NCBI GenBank assembly: GCA_016288215.1 | Contig: JAEEYQ010000041.1 | Span: 62,001 to 126,000 of the forward strand | DNA from: Lentisphaeria bacterium | Lineage (GTDB): Bacteria > Verrucomicrobiota > Lentisphaeria > Oligosphaerales > Oligosphaeraceae | Direction: 5' to 3' | DNA: 64,000 bases | Part shown: positions 49,946-59,591 of the stretch, one piece after another | Position numbering within the stretch: the first letter of the stretch is position 1 | Layout: each line of letters opens with the position of its first letter | The notes under the pieces: generated by a model | The model's input: only the letters and a program-made list of their open reading frames with translations | What the model was told of the DNA's origin: nothing | Databases searched by the model: none | Position numbers and translations under genes: made by a program

Positions 49946-51880
49946 ATGGGAAAGATTCTAGGCATTGATTTGGGCACGACCAATTCCTGCATGGCAGTTT
50001 TGGAAGGCGGGGAGCCCACTGTCATTCCGAATGCGGAAGGCAGCCGTACCACGCCGTCTGTGGTGGCATTCACGAAATCCGGAGAGCGTCTGGTGGGCGC
50101 GGTGGCCAAGCGTCAGGCCGTCACCAACCCGAAGCAGACCATTTTCTCCATTAAGCGGTTCATGGGACGCCGGTTCAGCGAAGTCCAGCGGGACATCAGC
50201 CTGGTTCCTTATGAAGTGGTGGAAGGCAAGAATGGCGACGCCTGCATCAAGATCGGTGACAAGATTTACACGCCGCCGGAAATCTCCGCCATTATTCTGC
50301 AGAAACTGAAGACGGACGCGGAGGCCTATTTGGGCGAGAGCGTGACGGAAGCCGTCATCACGGTTCCGGCCTATTTCAACGACAGCCAGCGGCAGGCCAC
50401 GAAAGACGCGGGCCGTATCGCCGGCTTGGACGTGAAGCGTATCATCAATGAGCCGACGGCCGCCTCTCTGGCCTATGGCCTGGACAAGAAGAAGGACGAG
50501 AAGATCGCCGTCTACGACTTGGGTGGCGGCACCTTCGACATCTCCATTCTGGAGTTGGGCGAAGGCGTCTTCGAAGTGAAAGCCACCAACGGCGACACCC
50601 ACCTGGGCGGCGATGACTTCGACGAAGCCGTCATCAACTGGCTTGTGGAGGACTTCAAGAAGGAGAACGGCATTGACCTGCGCAAGGACCAGGTGGCCCT
50701 GCAGCGGCTGAAGGAAGCCGCCGAAAAGGCGAAATGCGAGCTTTCCAGCAGCACGACCACGGAAATCAATCTGCCGTTCATCACGGCGGATCAGACCGGC
50801 CCGAAGCACCTGACCAAGACCTTGAGCCGTGCGCAGCTGGAGGCCATGACCGCCGACTTGGCGGCCCGCTCCGCTGAACCATGCCGTAACTGCCTGCGGG
50901 ACGCGGACATGCGCGCCTCCGACATCGATGAGGTCATTTTGGTCGGCGGCATGACCCGGATGCCCCGCATTCCCGAACTGGCCAAAGAGATCTTCGGCAA
51001 GACCCCGAACAAGGGCGTGAACCCCGACGAAGTGGTCGCCATCGGCGCGGCCATCCAGGGTGGCGTGCTCGGCGGCGAAGTGAAGGACGTCCTTCTGCTG
51101 GATGTGACGCCGTTGTCCTTGGGCATCGAGACCATGGGCGGCGTGTTCACCCGCCTGATCGAGCGCAACACGACGATTCCGACCAAGAAGAGCGAAATCT
51201 TCAGCACGGCCAGCGACAACCAGCCCTCCGTGGACCTGCACGTCCTCCAGGGTGAGCGTGAGTTCGCCAACCAGAACAAGACCATCGGCCGCTTCAACTT
51301 GGATGAGATTCCGCCGGCTCCCCGCGGCGTGCCGCAGATTGAGGTGACCTTCGACATTGATGCCAACGGCATCCTCAAGGTCTCCGCCAAGAACCTGGGC
51401 ACCGGCAAGGAGCAGAAGATCACCATCACCGCCAATTCCGGCCTCAGCGAAGACCAGATCAAGGAGATGGTCAACGACGCGAAGGCCCATGCGGAGGAGG
51501 ACAAGAAGCGCCGTGAGGCCGTCGACACCAAGAACCGCGCGGACTCCATGGTCTATCAGACCGAAAAGCAGCTGAAGGACATGGGGGACAAGATGCCGGA
51601 GAACATCAAGAAGGAGATTGAGGACAAGGTTTCCGCTCTGAAGGATGCGATTTCCTCCGACAACACGGACCGCATGAACGACGCGATGAAGGACTTGGAG
51701 AGCAAGCTCCACGCCTTCGCCGAAGACCTCTACCGCAACGCCCAGCAGCAGGGCGCCGCTGGCAACCCGGGCGCGGGCGGCTTCAATCCGCAGGACGCCG
51801 CCGGCAACGCGGGCCAGCAGGGCGGTCGCAAGAAGGGCGGCGACGATGATGTGATCGACGCCGATTTCACTGAAAAATAA
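49946..51880 (+). CDS. dnaK: Chaperone protein DnaK (Hsp70)
   Basis: 644 aa, full length. ATPase domain signatures are [25 protein letters not shown] and [20 protein letters not shown]; the substrate-binding domain includes [17 protein letters not shown]. The C-terminal lid ends in a Gly/Gln/Ala-rich linker and [12 protein letters not shown] (the conserved GDDDVIDAD tail). It folds nascent and stressed proteins in the cytoplasm with DnaJ and GrpE, neither of which is next to it. AAGGAG eight bases before ATG 49946. It is followed by groES and groEL on the same strand, an order in which the usual dnaJ is absent. A cysteine pair in [10 protein letters not shown] replaces the more usual sequence. 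Confidence 0.99.
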   Translation: MGKILGIDLGTTNSCMAVLEGGEPTVIPNAEGSRTTPSVVAFTKSGERLVGAVAKRQAVTNPKQTIFSIKRFMGRRFSEVQRDISLVPYEVVEGKNGDACIKIGDKIYTPPEISAIILQKLKTDAEAYLGESVTEAVITVPAYFNDSQRQATKDAGRIAGLDVKRIINEPTAASLAYGLDKKKDEKIAVYDLGGGTFDISILELGEGVFEVKATNGDTHLGGDDFDEAVINWLVEDFKKENGIDLRKDQVALQRLKEAAEKAKCELSSSTTTEINLPFITADQTGPKHLTKTLSRAQLEAMTADLAARSAEPCRNCLRDADMRASDIDEVILVGGMTRMPRIPELAKEIFGKTPNKGVNPDEVVAIGAAIQGGVLGGEVKDVLLLDVTPLSLGIETMGGVFTRLIERNTTIPTKKSEIFSTASDNQPSVDLHVLQGEREFANQNKTIGRFNLDEIPPAPRGVPQIEVTFDIDANGILKVSAKNLGTGKEQKITITANSGLSEDQIKEMVNDAKAHAEEDKKRREAVDTKNRADSMVYQTEKQLKDMGDKMPENIKKEIEDKVSALKDAISSDNTDRMNDAMKDLESKLHAFAEDLYRNAQQQGAAGNPGAGGFNPQDAAGNAGQQGGRKKGGDDDVIDADFTEK

Positions 51881-51986
51881 GCCATGAAGGCGCCAGGCCA
51901 TCCTGTTGAGGGGTGGTCTGGAGAACAAGAAGGTATCGGGAACTGTCCCGTTTTAGGTAAATAACATAACATCAAGGAGATTGAGA

Positions 51987-52277
51987 ATGAACATCAAACC
52001 GTTGGGTGACCGTGTGTTGGTTCAGGCCAGAGAGCAGGAGGAGCAGATCAAGGGCGGTATCTATATTCCGGACAGCGCCAAAGAGAAGCCCCAGGAAGCC
52101 GTGGTCATCGCCGTTGGCCCTGGAAAGCTTGACGACGACGGCAAGCGCATCGCCATGGACGTGAAGGTGGGCGATGTGGTGCTGACCTCCAAATACGGCG
52201 GCACGGAAATCAAAGTCGACGACAAGGAATACAAGATCCTGAATGCCAGCGACATCCTGGCCATTGTGGAGAAATAA
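51987..52277 (+). CDS. groES: Co-chaperonin GroES
   Basis: 96 aa from ATG 51987 (AAGGAG upstream; the in-frame TTG two codons earlier is not needed). Conserved segments are [29 protein letters not shown] (mobile loop), [18 protein letters not shown] and the C-terminal ILAIVE. Seven copies cap the GroEL ring. It lies 106 bases after dnaK and 36 before groEL, so groES and groEL almost certainly share a transcript. Confidence 0.98.
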   Translation: MNIKPLGDRVLVQAREQEEQIKGGIYIPDSAKEKPQEAVVIAVGPGKLDDDGKRIAMDVKVGDVVLTSKYGGTEIKVDDKEYKILNASDILAIVEK

Positions 52278-52313
52278 TCCAAAGGAAAAATAGGAAAGAT
52301 AGGAGAGATTACC

Positions 52314-53954
52314 ATGGCTGCAAAACAGATTCAATACGATACGAAGGGGCGTCAGGCCCTGCTGAATGGCGTTGCCGCTTTGAGCAAGGCCGTGAAGACC
52401 ACGCTGGGCCCCAAAGGCCGCAATGTGATCATCGACAAGAAGTTCGGCTCCCCGCAGGTCACCAAGGACGGCGTGACCGTCGCGAAGGAAATCGAGCTGC
52501 CCAACCCCTTTGAGAACATGGGCGCCCAGATGGTCCGTGAAGTCGCCAGCAAGACCAACGACAAGGCCGGCGACGGCACCACCACCGCCACCGTTCTGGC
52601 CGAGGCGATTTTCCGTGAAGGTCTGCGCAATGTGACCGCCGGCGCCAACCCCATGGGCCTGAAGCGCGGCATTGACCTGGCCGTCAACGCCATCGTCGAC
52701 GAGCTGGCCGCCCAGTCCGTCAAGGTGGACAGCACCGCCCAGATCAAGCAGGTCGCCACCATCTCCGCCAACGCGGACGCCACCATCGGCGGCATCATCG
52801 CCGACGCCATGGACAAGGTGGGCAAAGACGGCACCATCACCGTCGAAGAGGCCAAGACCATCGAGACCACGTTGGACGTTGTGGAAGGCATGCAGTTCGA
52901 CAAGGGCTATCTGTCCCCCTACTTCTCCACCAACGCGGAGAACATGGAATGCGTTCTTGAGGACGCCTATGTGCTGATCCACGAGAAGAAGATCAGCAGC
53001 ATGCAGGATCTGCTGCCCGTGCTGCAGTTGGTTGCCAAACAGGGCAAGCCCTTGCTCATCATTGCAGAAGATGTTGATGGTGAAGCACTTGCGACGTTGG
53101 TTGTCAACAAGCTGCGGGGCACGCTGAATGTTTGCGCCGTGAAGGCCCCTGGCTTCGGCGACCGCCGCAAGGCCATGCTGGAAGACATCGCCATCCTGAC
53201 TGGCGGCGTCTGCATCACGGAAGACCTGGGCATCAAGCTGGAGAACGTGAAGGCCGATCAGCTGGGCCGCGCCAAGCGCATCACCGTTGACAAGGAAAAG
53301 ACCACAATCGTGGAAGGCGCTGGCGAAAGCAGCAAGATCGCCGGCCGCGTCAACCTGATTCGCCATCAGATTGAGGAGACCACCTCCGACTACGACCGCG
53401 AGAAGCTGCAGGAACGTCTGGCCAAGCTGGCCGGCGGTGTTGCCGTCATCAAAGTCGGTGCCGCCACCGAGACGGAAATGAAGGAGAAGAAGGACCGCGT
53501 TGACGATGCGCTGCACGCCACCCGCGCCGCTGTGGAAGAGGGCATTGTCCCTGGCGGTGGTGTCGCTCTGGTTCGTGCCGCTGAAAAGGCCGCCGCGAAG
53601 CTGAACTGCACGGGCGACGAGGCCACGGGCGCCGCCATCATCATGCGCGCCATCGAAGAGCCCATGCGTCAGATCGCGACCAACGCCGGCGTGGAAGGCT
53701 CCATCGTCGTGATGAAGGTCAAGGAGATGAAGGGCGGCATGGGATTCGATGCTGCCAAGAACGAATACGTTGACATGCTGAAGTCCGGCATCATCGACCC
53801 GAGCAAGGTTGTCCGCTGCGCTCTGCAGAACGCCTCCTCCGTGGCCGGCATGCTGCTGACCACCGAATGCATGATCACCGATCTGCCTGAGGAGAAGAAG
53901 GATGCTCCCGCTCCCGGCGCCGGCATGGACGGCGGCATGGGCGGCATGATGTAA
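52314..53954 (+). CDS. groEL: Chaperonin GroEL (Hsp60)
   Basis: 546 aa. N-terminal [19 protein letters not shown], nucleotide loop [19 protein letters not shown], apical domain region, [16 protein letters not shown], and a C-terminal Gly/Met tail (GGMGGMM) typical of the cavity-lining end. ATP-driven folding in a double ring with GroES. AGGAGAG upstream of ATG 52314 and a strong terminator 33 bases after the stop complete the unit. Only this groEL copy is present in the window. Confidence 0.99.
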   Translation: MAAKQIQYDTKGRQALLNGVAALSKAVKTTLGPKGRNVIIDKKFGSPQVTKDGVTVAKEIELPNPFENMGAQMVREVASKTNDKAGDGTTTATVLAEAIFREGLRNVTAGANPMGLKRGIDLAVNAIVDELAAQSVKVDSTAQIKQVATISANADATIGGIIADAMDKVGKDGTITVEEAKTIETTLDVVEGMQFDKGYLSPYFSTNAENMECVLEDAYVLIHEKKISSMQDLLPVLQLVAKQGKPLLIIAEDVDGEALATLVVNKLRGTLNVCAVKAPGFGDRRKAMLEDIAILTGGVCITEDLGIKLENVKADQLGRAKRITVDKEKTTIVEGAGESSKIAGRVNLIRHQIEETTSDYDREKLQERLAKLAGGVAVIKVGAATETEMKEKKDRVDDALHATRAAVEEGIVPGGGVALVRAAEKAAAKLNCTGDEATGAAIIMRAIEEPMRQIATNAGVEGSIVVMKVKEMKGGMGFDAAKNEYVDMLKSGIIDPSKVVRCALQNASSVAGMLLTTECMITDLPEEKKDAPAPGAGMDGGMGGMM

Positions 53955-53986
53955 TCCATTCCGCCTCATAGCGTTATCCATTCAAA

Positions 53987-54028
53987 GGGCCGTCGTTGCG
54001 AAGACCAATCGTGACGGCGGCCCTTTTT
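53987..54028 (+). terminator. Rho-independent terminator after groEL
   Basis: Stem GGGCCGTCGT / ACGGCGGCCC (53987-53996 with 54014-54023; one G-U pair), followed by TTTTT at 54024-54028. Confidence 0.88.
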
Positions 54029-54218
54029 CGTGTGGTGGAGACTCTTCATGTCCCGCGGCGACCCGGTCCCGCGGTGCCTTCCGTTCTTTCGCCACCGTGT
54101 TCCGCGTTTGAGCAGTCAATCCTTTCGCTTGATTCCGTGGCATATGGCTCTATAGTAATCTTCATGACATCCGGCGGAATGACGCCGTCACACCATGAAC
54201 CCCAAAAGGAGACGCCTG

Positions 54219-55142
54219 ATGAATTGTTTCACCCCTTTGTCCCTGCTGTCCTGCCTGCTGCTGTCTGCGGCGGCGGGGCCGGTGGTCACTTTCGCGGATC
54301 CCTTCATCTTGCTTCATGAAGGCACCTATTATGCTTATGGAACCCATGCGGACCATGGAATCGCCTGCGCCGTCTCCACAGACCTGATGCAGTGGCGCAT
54401 GGCGGGAAACGCATCGGAGGGGCTGGCCCTTCACATGAACGACGCCTATGGTGAAAAATGGTTCTGGGCCCCCGAAGTCTATCGTCACAAAGGGAAATTC
54501 TATATGCTCTACACGGGAGACGTCCATGCCTGCATCGCGGTGTCGGACAGCCCGCTGGGGCCCTTCGTCCAACAGGAGAAACGTCCTTACTTCCTGGACG
54601 AGACCACGTTAGACAACACACTCTGCTTTGATGCGGAGGGCACGCCCTATATGTTCTACGTGCGCACCAACGACGGCAACAACATCTGGAGCGTCCAGCT
54701 GACGGATGACCTGCTTGCCGCCAAGGAGGAGACCATGCGATACTGTCTGCGGGCGGACAAGCCGTGGGAACGGGTCAGGGCCAAGGTGGTGGAGGGGCCC
54801 TTTGTGTTGCGGTGCAATGACAAATACCTTCTGACCTATTCGGCCAATGACTACCAGTCCCCGATGTACGGCGTCGGATTCGCCACAAGTAATTCTCTTG
54901 GAGGGCTTTGGAAAAAACATGACAAGAACCCGGTGCTGCAGAGGCGCAACGGGCTGGTGGGATTGGGGCATCACTCCTTCTTCCGAGACCGCGACGGACG
55001 GCTTCGCATTGTCTTCCATGCCCACGCCAGCGAACAGGCCGTTCACCCACGATTCATGGTCATCAGCGAGGCTTTCCTTTCTTCGGACGGCGTGCTGTCC
55101 ATTTCCGACGATTTTCTCATCCCCCAACTGGCGACGGAATGA
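54219..55142 (+). CDS. Secreted GH43 family glycoside hydrolase
   Basis: 307 aa from ATG 54219, which has AAGGAG seven bases upstream; ATG 54195 is possible but has none. Signal peptide about 1-20 (LLSCLLLSAAAG; a Cys at 12 makes a lipoprotein form possible). Five-bladed beta-propeller pattern with likely catalytic residues: D27 (FADPFILLHEG, nucleophile/base), D132 (LDNTLCFDAEGT) and E192 (VVEGPFVL). GH43 enzymes release arabinose or xylose from arabinan and xylan, or sometimes galactose, at the cell surface or outside. The gene stands alone between the groEL terminator and a palindrome. Sugar specificity is not determinable. Confidence 0.85.
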   Translation: MNCFTPLSLLSCLLLSAAAGPVVTFADPFILLHEGTYYAYGTHADHGIACAVSTDLMQWRMAGNASEGLALHMNDAYGEKWFWAPEVYRHKGKFYMLYTGDVHACIAVSDSPLGPFVQQEKRPYFLDETTLDNTLCFDAEGTPYMFYVRTNDGNNIWSVQLTDDLLAAKEETMRYCLRADKPWERVRAKVVEGPFVLRCNDKYLLTYSANDYQSPMYGVGFATSNSLGGLWKKHDKNPVLQRRNGLVGLGHHSFFRDRDGRLRIVFHAHASEQAVHPRFMVISEAFLSSDGVLSISDDFLIPQLATE

Positions 55143-55145
55143 GGA

Positions 55146-55186
55146 AAATTTCATAACATATTGATTGCCAATATGTTACGAAATTT
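55146..55186. repeat. TAACATATTG palindrome, best copy
   Basis: 18-base arms AAATTTCATAACATATTG (55146-55163) and CAATATGTTACGAAATTT (55169-55186) match with one difference around a 5-base ATTGC loop. It begins three bases after the GH43 stop. It could be a terminator-like hairpin or a regulator site. The following 250 bases (55187-55438) contain no other feature that I can support apart from the next gene's leader. Confidence 0.7.
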
Positions 55187-55438
55187 CTGGCTGACCGGAC
55201 GCGGGACATGGGACGCAAGGCGATTTGCTCTGCCATTGGCGGCCGGTTTCCACTCATTCCATGAGAATGCGAAAAAAAGCCGACATTGTGATTGGCAAAA
55301 CCGCATTTATGTATTAAGTTCTTTCTAATTATAAATTTTCTTTTTTTCAAACGGGATTGGTCTGTTTTCCATGGCAGACGCGGTCCCCATCACCCAAACG
55401 GCGCCCTGCGCCAAGCATCACAAGCAAGGAGTCATGGT

Positions 55439-56743
55439 ATGGCAACAGCAGCAAAGAAACAGAAACTTGCAATTGACGGCGGCAAGAAGGTCATCAACGA
55501 AGCATTTCCGGCATGGCCGCAGTTCAACCCCAAAACCGACAAAGCCGTGCTCGACATCCTGCACTCCGGCAAGGTGAACTACTGGACCGGCCAGGCGGCA
55601 GGCGAGGATCCCCACTTTTCAATCGGCATGAAGTTTGAGAGAGAGTGGGCGAAGTGGCTGGGCGTCAAGAACGCCATCAGCGTCTCCAACGGCACGGCCG
55701 CCCTGCATGTCGCCCTTTCCTCTTTGGGCGTCGGCCCTGGCGACGAGGTCATCTGCACCTCCTACAGCTTCATTGCCTCCAGCTTCTGCGCCCTGCAGGC
55801 TGGTGCGCTGCCCGTCTTTGTGGATGTCAGCACCGACCATCTGCTCGACCCCGCCAAGATTGAGGCGGCCATCACCGAGCGGACCAAGGCCATCGTCGTC
55901 GTCCACCTGTACGGCATGGTTGCGGACATGGATCCCATCATGGCCATTGCGAAGAAGTACAACCTGTACGTGGTCGAAGACTGCGCGCAGTGCTTCGGCG
56001 GCGTCTACAAAGGCAAGAAGGCCGGCACCATCGGCAACGTCGGCTGCTTCAGCTTCTGCCAGAGCAAGCACTTCACCACCGGCGGCGAAGGCGGCATGGT
56101 CTGCACGAACGACGATGATCTCGCCTGGGAGTGCCGCTCCTTCCGCGACCACGGCTATGATGTGCGCGCCAAACTCAACCTGCTCACCATGGAAGGCAAG
56201 CAGCTCTACATCCATCGCCGCGTCGGCTTCAACTTCCGCATGACGGAAATCCAGAGCGCCATCGGTCTGGGCGAGCTGGAGCGCTTCGACAGCTGGAACC
56301 TGCCGCAGCGCAAGAAACTGGGCAAGATGCTCATCAAGGGTCTTGCCAAGCATCCGCTTGTGAAGTATGCTCCGGTTGACACCAAGGATCGTCAGAATTG
56401 CTTCTGGCTGGTTCCCTTCGTGCTGGACACCGACAAGCTGAAGGTCTCCTGCCAGCAGTTCATCGCCGCCGTCCAGGCGGAAGGCGCCGCCGCCTACAGC
56501 GTGCTGTGGCCTGAAATGTACAAGGAAGAGGCCTTCACGGCCCGCAAGGGCTTCGGCGTGGTCGGCTATCCCTTCAACGACCCGCGCTCCCGCAACATCG
56601 ACTACACCAAGTGCAACTGCGAAATGGCCCATTGGCTCACCGACCGCACCATCAGCTTCTGGACGCATCCGACCTACGAGGAGAAGCACATCCAGGCTGA
56701 CATCGATGCGTTCAACAAGGTTGCCGATGCCTATATGAAATAA
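55439..56743 (+). CDS. DegT/DnrJ/EryC1/StrS family PLP aminotransferase
   Basis: 434 aa from ATG 55439, with AAGGAG seven bases upstream; an upstream in-frame ATG at 55292 gives a leader of unrelated composition and is rejected. Fold type I aminotransferase: NGTAALHVALSSLGVGPGDE, VVEDCAQCFGGVYKGK (D181), and PLP Lys210 in FCQSKHFTTGGEGGM. The C-terminal half (VGFNFRMTEIQSAIGLGELE) fits sugar aminotransferases. These add an amino group to keto-sugars in nucleotide-sugar or aminocyclitol synthesis. The next gene, a Gfo/Idh/MocA dehydrogenase 13 bases away, could make the ketone. Confidence 0.92.
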   Translation: MATAAKKQKLAIDGGKKVINEAFPAWPQFNPKTDKAVLDILHSGKVNYWTGQAAGEDPHFSIGMKFEREWAKWLGVKNAISVSNGTAALHVALSSLGVGPGDEVICTSYSFIASSFCALQAGALPVFVDVSTDHLLDPAKIEAAITERTKAIVVVHLYGMVADMDPIMAIAKKYNLYVVEDCAQCFGGVYKGKKAGTIGNVGCFSFCQSKHFTTGGEGGMVCTNDDDLAWECRSFRDHGYDVRAKLNLLTMEGKQLYIHRRVGFNFRMTEIQSAIGLGELERFDSWNLPQRKKLGKMLIKGLAKHPLVKYAPVDTKDRQNCFWLVPFVLDTDKLKVSCQQFIAAVQAEGAAAYSVLWPEMYKEEAFTARKGFGVVGYPFNDPRSRNIDYTKCNCEMAHWLTDRTISFWTHPTYEEKHIQADIDAFNKVADAYMK

Positions 56744-56756
56744 GGGGACGGAACCC

Positions 56757-57830
56757 ATGACCATCGTCAAATACGGTCTGGTCGGCTTTGGCGGCATTGC
56801 GGAAAACCGTGTCGCCAAAGAAGGCTATGCATGTGACACATCCCGTTTCACGCCGTTGCAGCATGCGAAACTCGTGGCTGCGACGGATGTGAACCCCGCC
56901 CGTCAGGCCGCGGCGGAAGCGCTGGGCCTGAAGTGGTACGGCAAACTGGAGGACATGCTGGCGGATGCAAGCATCGACGCCGTCTACATCGCGACGCCGA
57001 ACTCCACCCATGTCCCGCTGGCCATTCAGGCCATGAAAGCCGGCAAGCACGTCATCTCCGAAAAGCCCATGGCGACCAGCTCGGCCGACGCGAAGAAGGC
57101 CATTGAGATGGCCCGCGAGCTGAAGCTCTCCTATGCGGTGGACCACATGATGGTCTACAACGCATGGAACAAGGAAGCGGCGGCGCTGGTGCAGAAGGGC
57201 GAGCTTGGCGCGGTGAACGACAGCTGCTTCCACATGGAGTTCGCCTACGGCTACGCTCCGGAGGAAGCCGCCAGCTGGCGCTGCTCCAAGATTGAAGAGG
57301 TGGGCGGCCCCATCGGCGATGTGGCCAGCCACTGCTTCTATGTGGCCGAATATGTCTTCGGCAAGAAGATCACGAAAATCGCCGCCGTGTACTATCCCAA
57401 ACTGATGGGCATCAAGGCGGAAGACGGCGCGTTCATCCGCTTCTTCTTCGAGGACGGCGTCATGGGAAGCGCGAAGGTCTCCTTCTGCGACTACCGCGGC
57501 GGTCTGGGCGGCACCCTGTCCAACCTGGGCTTTGAGGTCTATGGCGACAAGGCGGCCCTGCGCTCCTACGGAACGATGTTCCAGCTCTCCGGCCACAAGG
57601 GCGAACCCATCGTTCAGCGGTTGGAATTGGACCGCTTCGACGGCAAGCCCGTCAGCATCGTTCCCGCCGCATTCCCCAACATCTATCAGAGCCTGATTGA
57701 AAACCATGCGCTGTCCGTTCTGGAAGGCAAGCCGATTGCGGGAGCCGATGGCTGCCACAACCTGCTGCTCTGCGAAGCGGCCCACAAGTCCGCTCAGAAC
57801 GGCGGCATCCTGATTGAGGTGGCGGAATGA
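56757..57830 (+). CDS. Gfo/Idh/MocA family oxidoreductase (second of two)
   Basis: 357 aa. NAD motif VKYGLVGFGGIAENRVAKEG, then DAVYIATPNSTHVPLAIQAM and signature EKPMATSSADAKKA with the catalytic Lys. Substrate domain has GGPIGDVASHCFYVAEYVFG (D and H of the GxxxDxxxH-type motif). Dehydrogenation of a sugar or cyclitol is expected. It sits between a DegT aminotransferase (13-base gap) and the ceramidase-like gene (ATGA overlap). A dehydrogenase plus aminotransferase pair suggests conversion of a sugar hydroxyl to an amine through a keto intermediate. Substrate unknown. Confidence 0.9.
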   Translation: MTIVKYGLVGFGGIAENRVAKEGYACDTSRFTPLQHAKLVAATDVNPARQAAAEALGLKWYGKLEDMLADASIDAVYIATPNSTHVPLAIQAMKAGKHVISEKPMATSSADAKKAIEMARELKLSYAVDHMMVYNAWNKEAAALVQKGELGAVNDSCFHMEFAYGYAPEEAASWRCSKIEEVGGPIGDVASHCFYVAEYVFGKKITKIAAVYYPKLMGIKAEDGAFIRFFFEDGVMGSAKVSFCDYRGGLGGTLSNLGFEVYGDKAALRSYGTMFQLSGHKGEPIVQRLELDRFDGKPVSIVPAAFPNIYQSLIENHALSVLEGKPIAGADGCHNLLLCEAAHKSAQNGGILIEVAE

Positions 57831-59164
57831 TTCGCTTCGGATACGCAAAGGAAGACATCACCCCGCGCCGCGGCATTCCGCTGTGCGGCTATTTCACGCC
57901 CCGCCCGAACGTCGGCATGCATGACCCGCTTCAGGTCAAGGCCGCCGTCTTCGAATGCAACGGCGTCAAGACCGGCATCGTCTCCTTCGACCTCTGCGAA
58001 GTCGACCGCACCGTCTTCACCCGCTTCATCACCGCCCTGAAGGCCGTCGGCATCTCGTATGCGGACGACATTCTGTTCACGGCCACCCACACCCACACCG
58101 GCCCCTACGTCTGCAATCTGTTCGGCGACGATCCAGTCGACGACAATTACATGACGGAGTTGACCGCGAAGGTGGTTTCGGCCGTCGGAAAGGCGGACAT
58201 GAGCCTGGCCGATGCGGAACTGTTCGTCGGCCGCTCCGAATGCACGACCTTGGCCTTCAACCGCCGCTTCTGGATGAAGGACGGCGGCGTCCTGACCAAC
58301 CCTGGCAAACTGAACCCCAACATCGTGAAGCCGGAAGGCGGCATCGATGCGGAGATTCCCTTTGCCGCAGTCAAGCAGGACGGACTGGTCCGCCTTATCA
58401 TCGCCAACATCTCCAACCACACGGATACCATTGGCGACGAGATGGTGTCGGCCGACTGGCCGGGCCGCATGGAGCGCGAGGTGCAGAACCGCTTGGGCTA
58501 CGACGTGCAGGTCATGACGCTCATCGCCCCGCAGGGCAACATCAACCACTTCAATGTGGAGACCGATTTCGACCAGACCAACTACGCGGAAGCCTGCCGC
58601 ATCGGCAAGGGCTATGCGGAGGCGCTGCTTTCCATGCTCTATACGGCCAAACCCGTGGACGTGGACGAAATCAAGATCTTCAGCGAAGAGTTCGAGGCCC
58701 CAGCCTACAAGGTGACCGACGCCGAATACGCCGAATCCAAGAAGATTTTGGATGAGATCGGCGAAGTCAGCATGCAGGATGCGAAGGACAACACCAGCGA
58801 GGGCATTGCCGCCGGCAATCTCTTCGTGAAGAAGTTCTTTGCGCAGCGTGTGGTGGACAACCGCGACAAACCCATGACCGAGAAGCGCATCGAGCGGATG
58901 ACCTCCATCCACTTCGGCAAGGCGCTTGGAATCGTCTCCATGCCGGCGGAGCCCTTCATCGAGCTTGGCCTCGCCGTCAAGAAGGCGTCTCCCTTCCCGT
59001 TCACCATGGTTGCCGCCCTCGGCCAAGGCGCCTTCGGCTACATTGGCCTGCCGGAGCACTATGAGCGCGGCGGCGGCTACGAGACGCGGCCGTCACCGAC
59101 CGCTCCCGACCACAATCTGGCCCCGAAGCTGATTGAGATTGGCATCCGCTTGATTAACAAGTAG
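57827..59164 (+). CDS. Neutral/alkaline non-lysosomal ceramidase-like hydrolase
   Basis: 445 aa. Its ATG overlaps the previous stop as ATGA. N-terminal domain features are GYAKEDITPRRGIPLCGYF and the zinc-binding FTATHTHTGPYVCN, with LIAPQGNINHFNVE further on; these match the N-terminal ceramidase family that is abundant in Planctomycetota and Lentisphaerota, where substrates are mostly unknown. It lacks a signal peptide, unlike true ceramidases, so a cytoplasmic amide hydrolase is more likely. Last gene of the operon; a strong terminator follows 25 bases after the stop. Confidence 0.82.
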   Translation: MIRFGYAKEDITPRRGIPLCGYFTPRPNVGMHDPLQVKAAVFECNGVKTGIVSFDLCEVDRTVFTRFITALKAVGISYADDILFTATHTHTGPYVCNLFGDDPVDDNYMTELTAKVVSAVGKADMSLADAELFVGRSECTTLAFNRRFWMKDGGVLTNPGKLNPNIVKPEGGIDAEIPFAAVKQDGLVRLIIANISNHTDTIGDEMVSADWPGRMEREVQNRLGYDVQVMTLIAPQGNINHFNVETDFDQTNYAEACRIGKGYAEALLSMLYTAKPVDVDEIKIFSEEFEAPAYKVTDAEYAESKKILDEIGEVSMQDAKDNTSEGIAAGNLFVKKFFAQRVVDNRDKPMTEKRIERMTSIHFGKALGIVSMPAEPFIELGLAVKKASPFPFTMVAALGQGAFGYIGLPEHYERGGGYETRPSPTAPDHNLAPKLIEIGIRLINK

Positions 59165-59188
59165 TTGCAAATCACAACCGTTTGAAGC

Positions 59189-59225
59189 AAAAACCGTGAG
59201 GACTCCCACGTCTTCACGGTTTTTC
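59189..59225 (+). terminator. Rho-independent terminator after the ceramidase-like gene
   Basis: Stem of about 15 pairs, AAAAACCGTGA with TCACGGTTTTT extended by GAC/GTC, 6-base loop TCCCAC, ending in T tract; the A/T flanks make it work on both strands. Confidence 0.9.
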
Positions 59226-59327
59226 GTTTTTCATGGGCAAGTCAAAAACTCAGGAAGTCCGCTTGATATTCTGCTAAATTCTACTAAATTATAATAATGT
59301 CTAATACAAAATGCAAGAGGTTCGATT

Positions 59328-59591
59328 GTGTACAATGTCATTGTGAAGAAGAGAGTCGCCAAAGCAGTGGGGAAACTGCCATTGACCGTGCAGCATCTCT
59401 TCGCCAATTTGCTTGAGGACCTGGAGGAAAGTGGCCCCGTGCAGACGACATGGCCGCATTATTCCAAGCTGTCCAAAAACACACATCATTGTCATTTGGG
59501 CTACCGCCATGTTGCATGCTGGCGGTGTGAAGAGGAATCCATTGAAGTCGAGGTGTATTATGCCGGAAGTCGTGAAGACGCCCCATATTAA
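59328..59591 (+). CDS. RelE/ParE-HigB-like toxin of a type II toxin-antitoxin pair
   Basis: 87 aa, GTG start at 59328 with GAGG seven bases upstream. The sequence MYNVIVKKRVAKAVGKLPL followed by LGYRHVACWRCEEESIEVEVYYAG fits the compact alpha/beta RelE-type fold, whose members cleave ribosome-bound mRNA. It overlaps the antitoxin gene by 32 bases, toxin first, the order seen in HigBA pairs. The RH and Tyr residues near the C-terminus may be catalytic. No phage or plasmid genes are nearby; the 263-bp element follows about 200 bases after the antitoxin. Confidence 0.78.
   Translation: MYNVIVKKRVAKAVGKLPLTVQHLFANLLEDLEESGPVQTTWPHYSKLSKNTHHCHLGYRHVACWRCEEESIEVEVYYAGSREDAPY

Noticed and set aside
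51972-53981. Very long open frames antisense to groEL, and likewise opposite dnaK (49958-51928), the deacetylases (47728-49707) and glnN (60788-63577)
   Set aside because: They are by-products of strong GC-rich codon bias in well-identified genes. Their translations are His/Gly/Ala/Val-rich and show no family features or ribosome-binding sites.
57827-59164. Calling this a true ceramidase
   Set aside because: Only the N-terminal family features are seen, and it has no signal peptide; sphingolipid hydrolysis is unproven in such PVC proteins.
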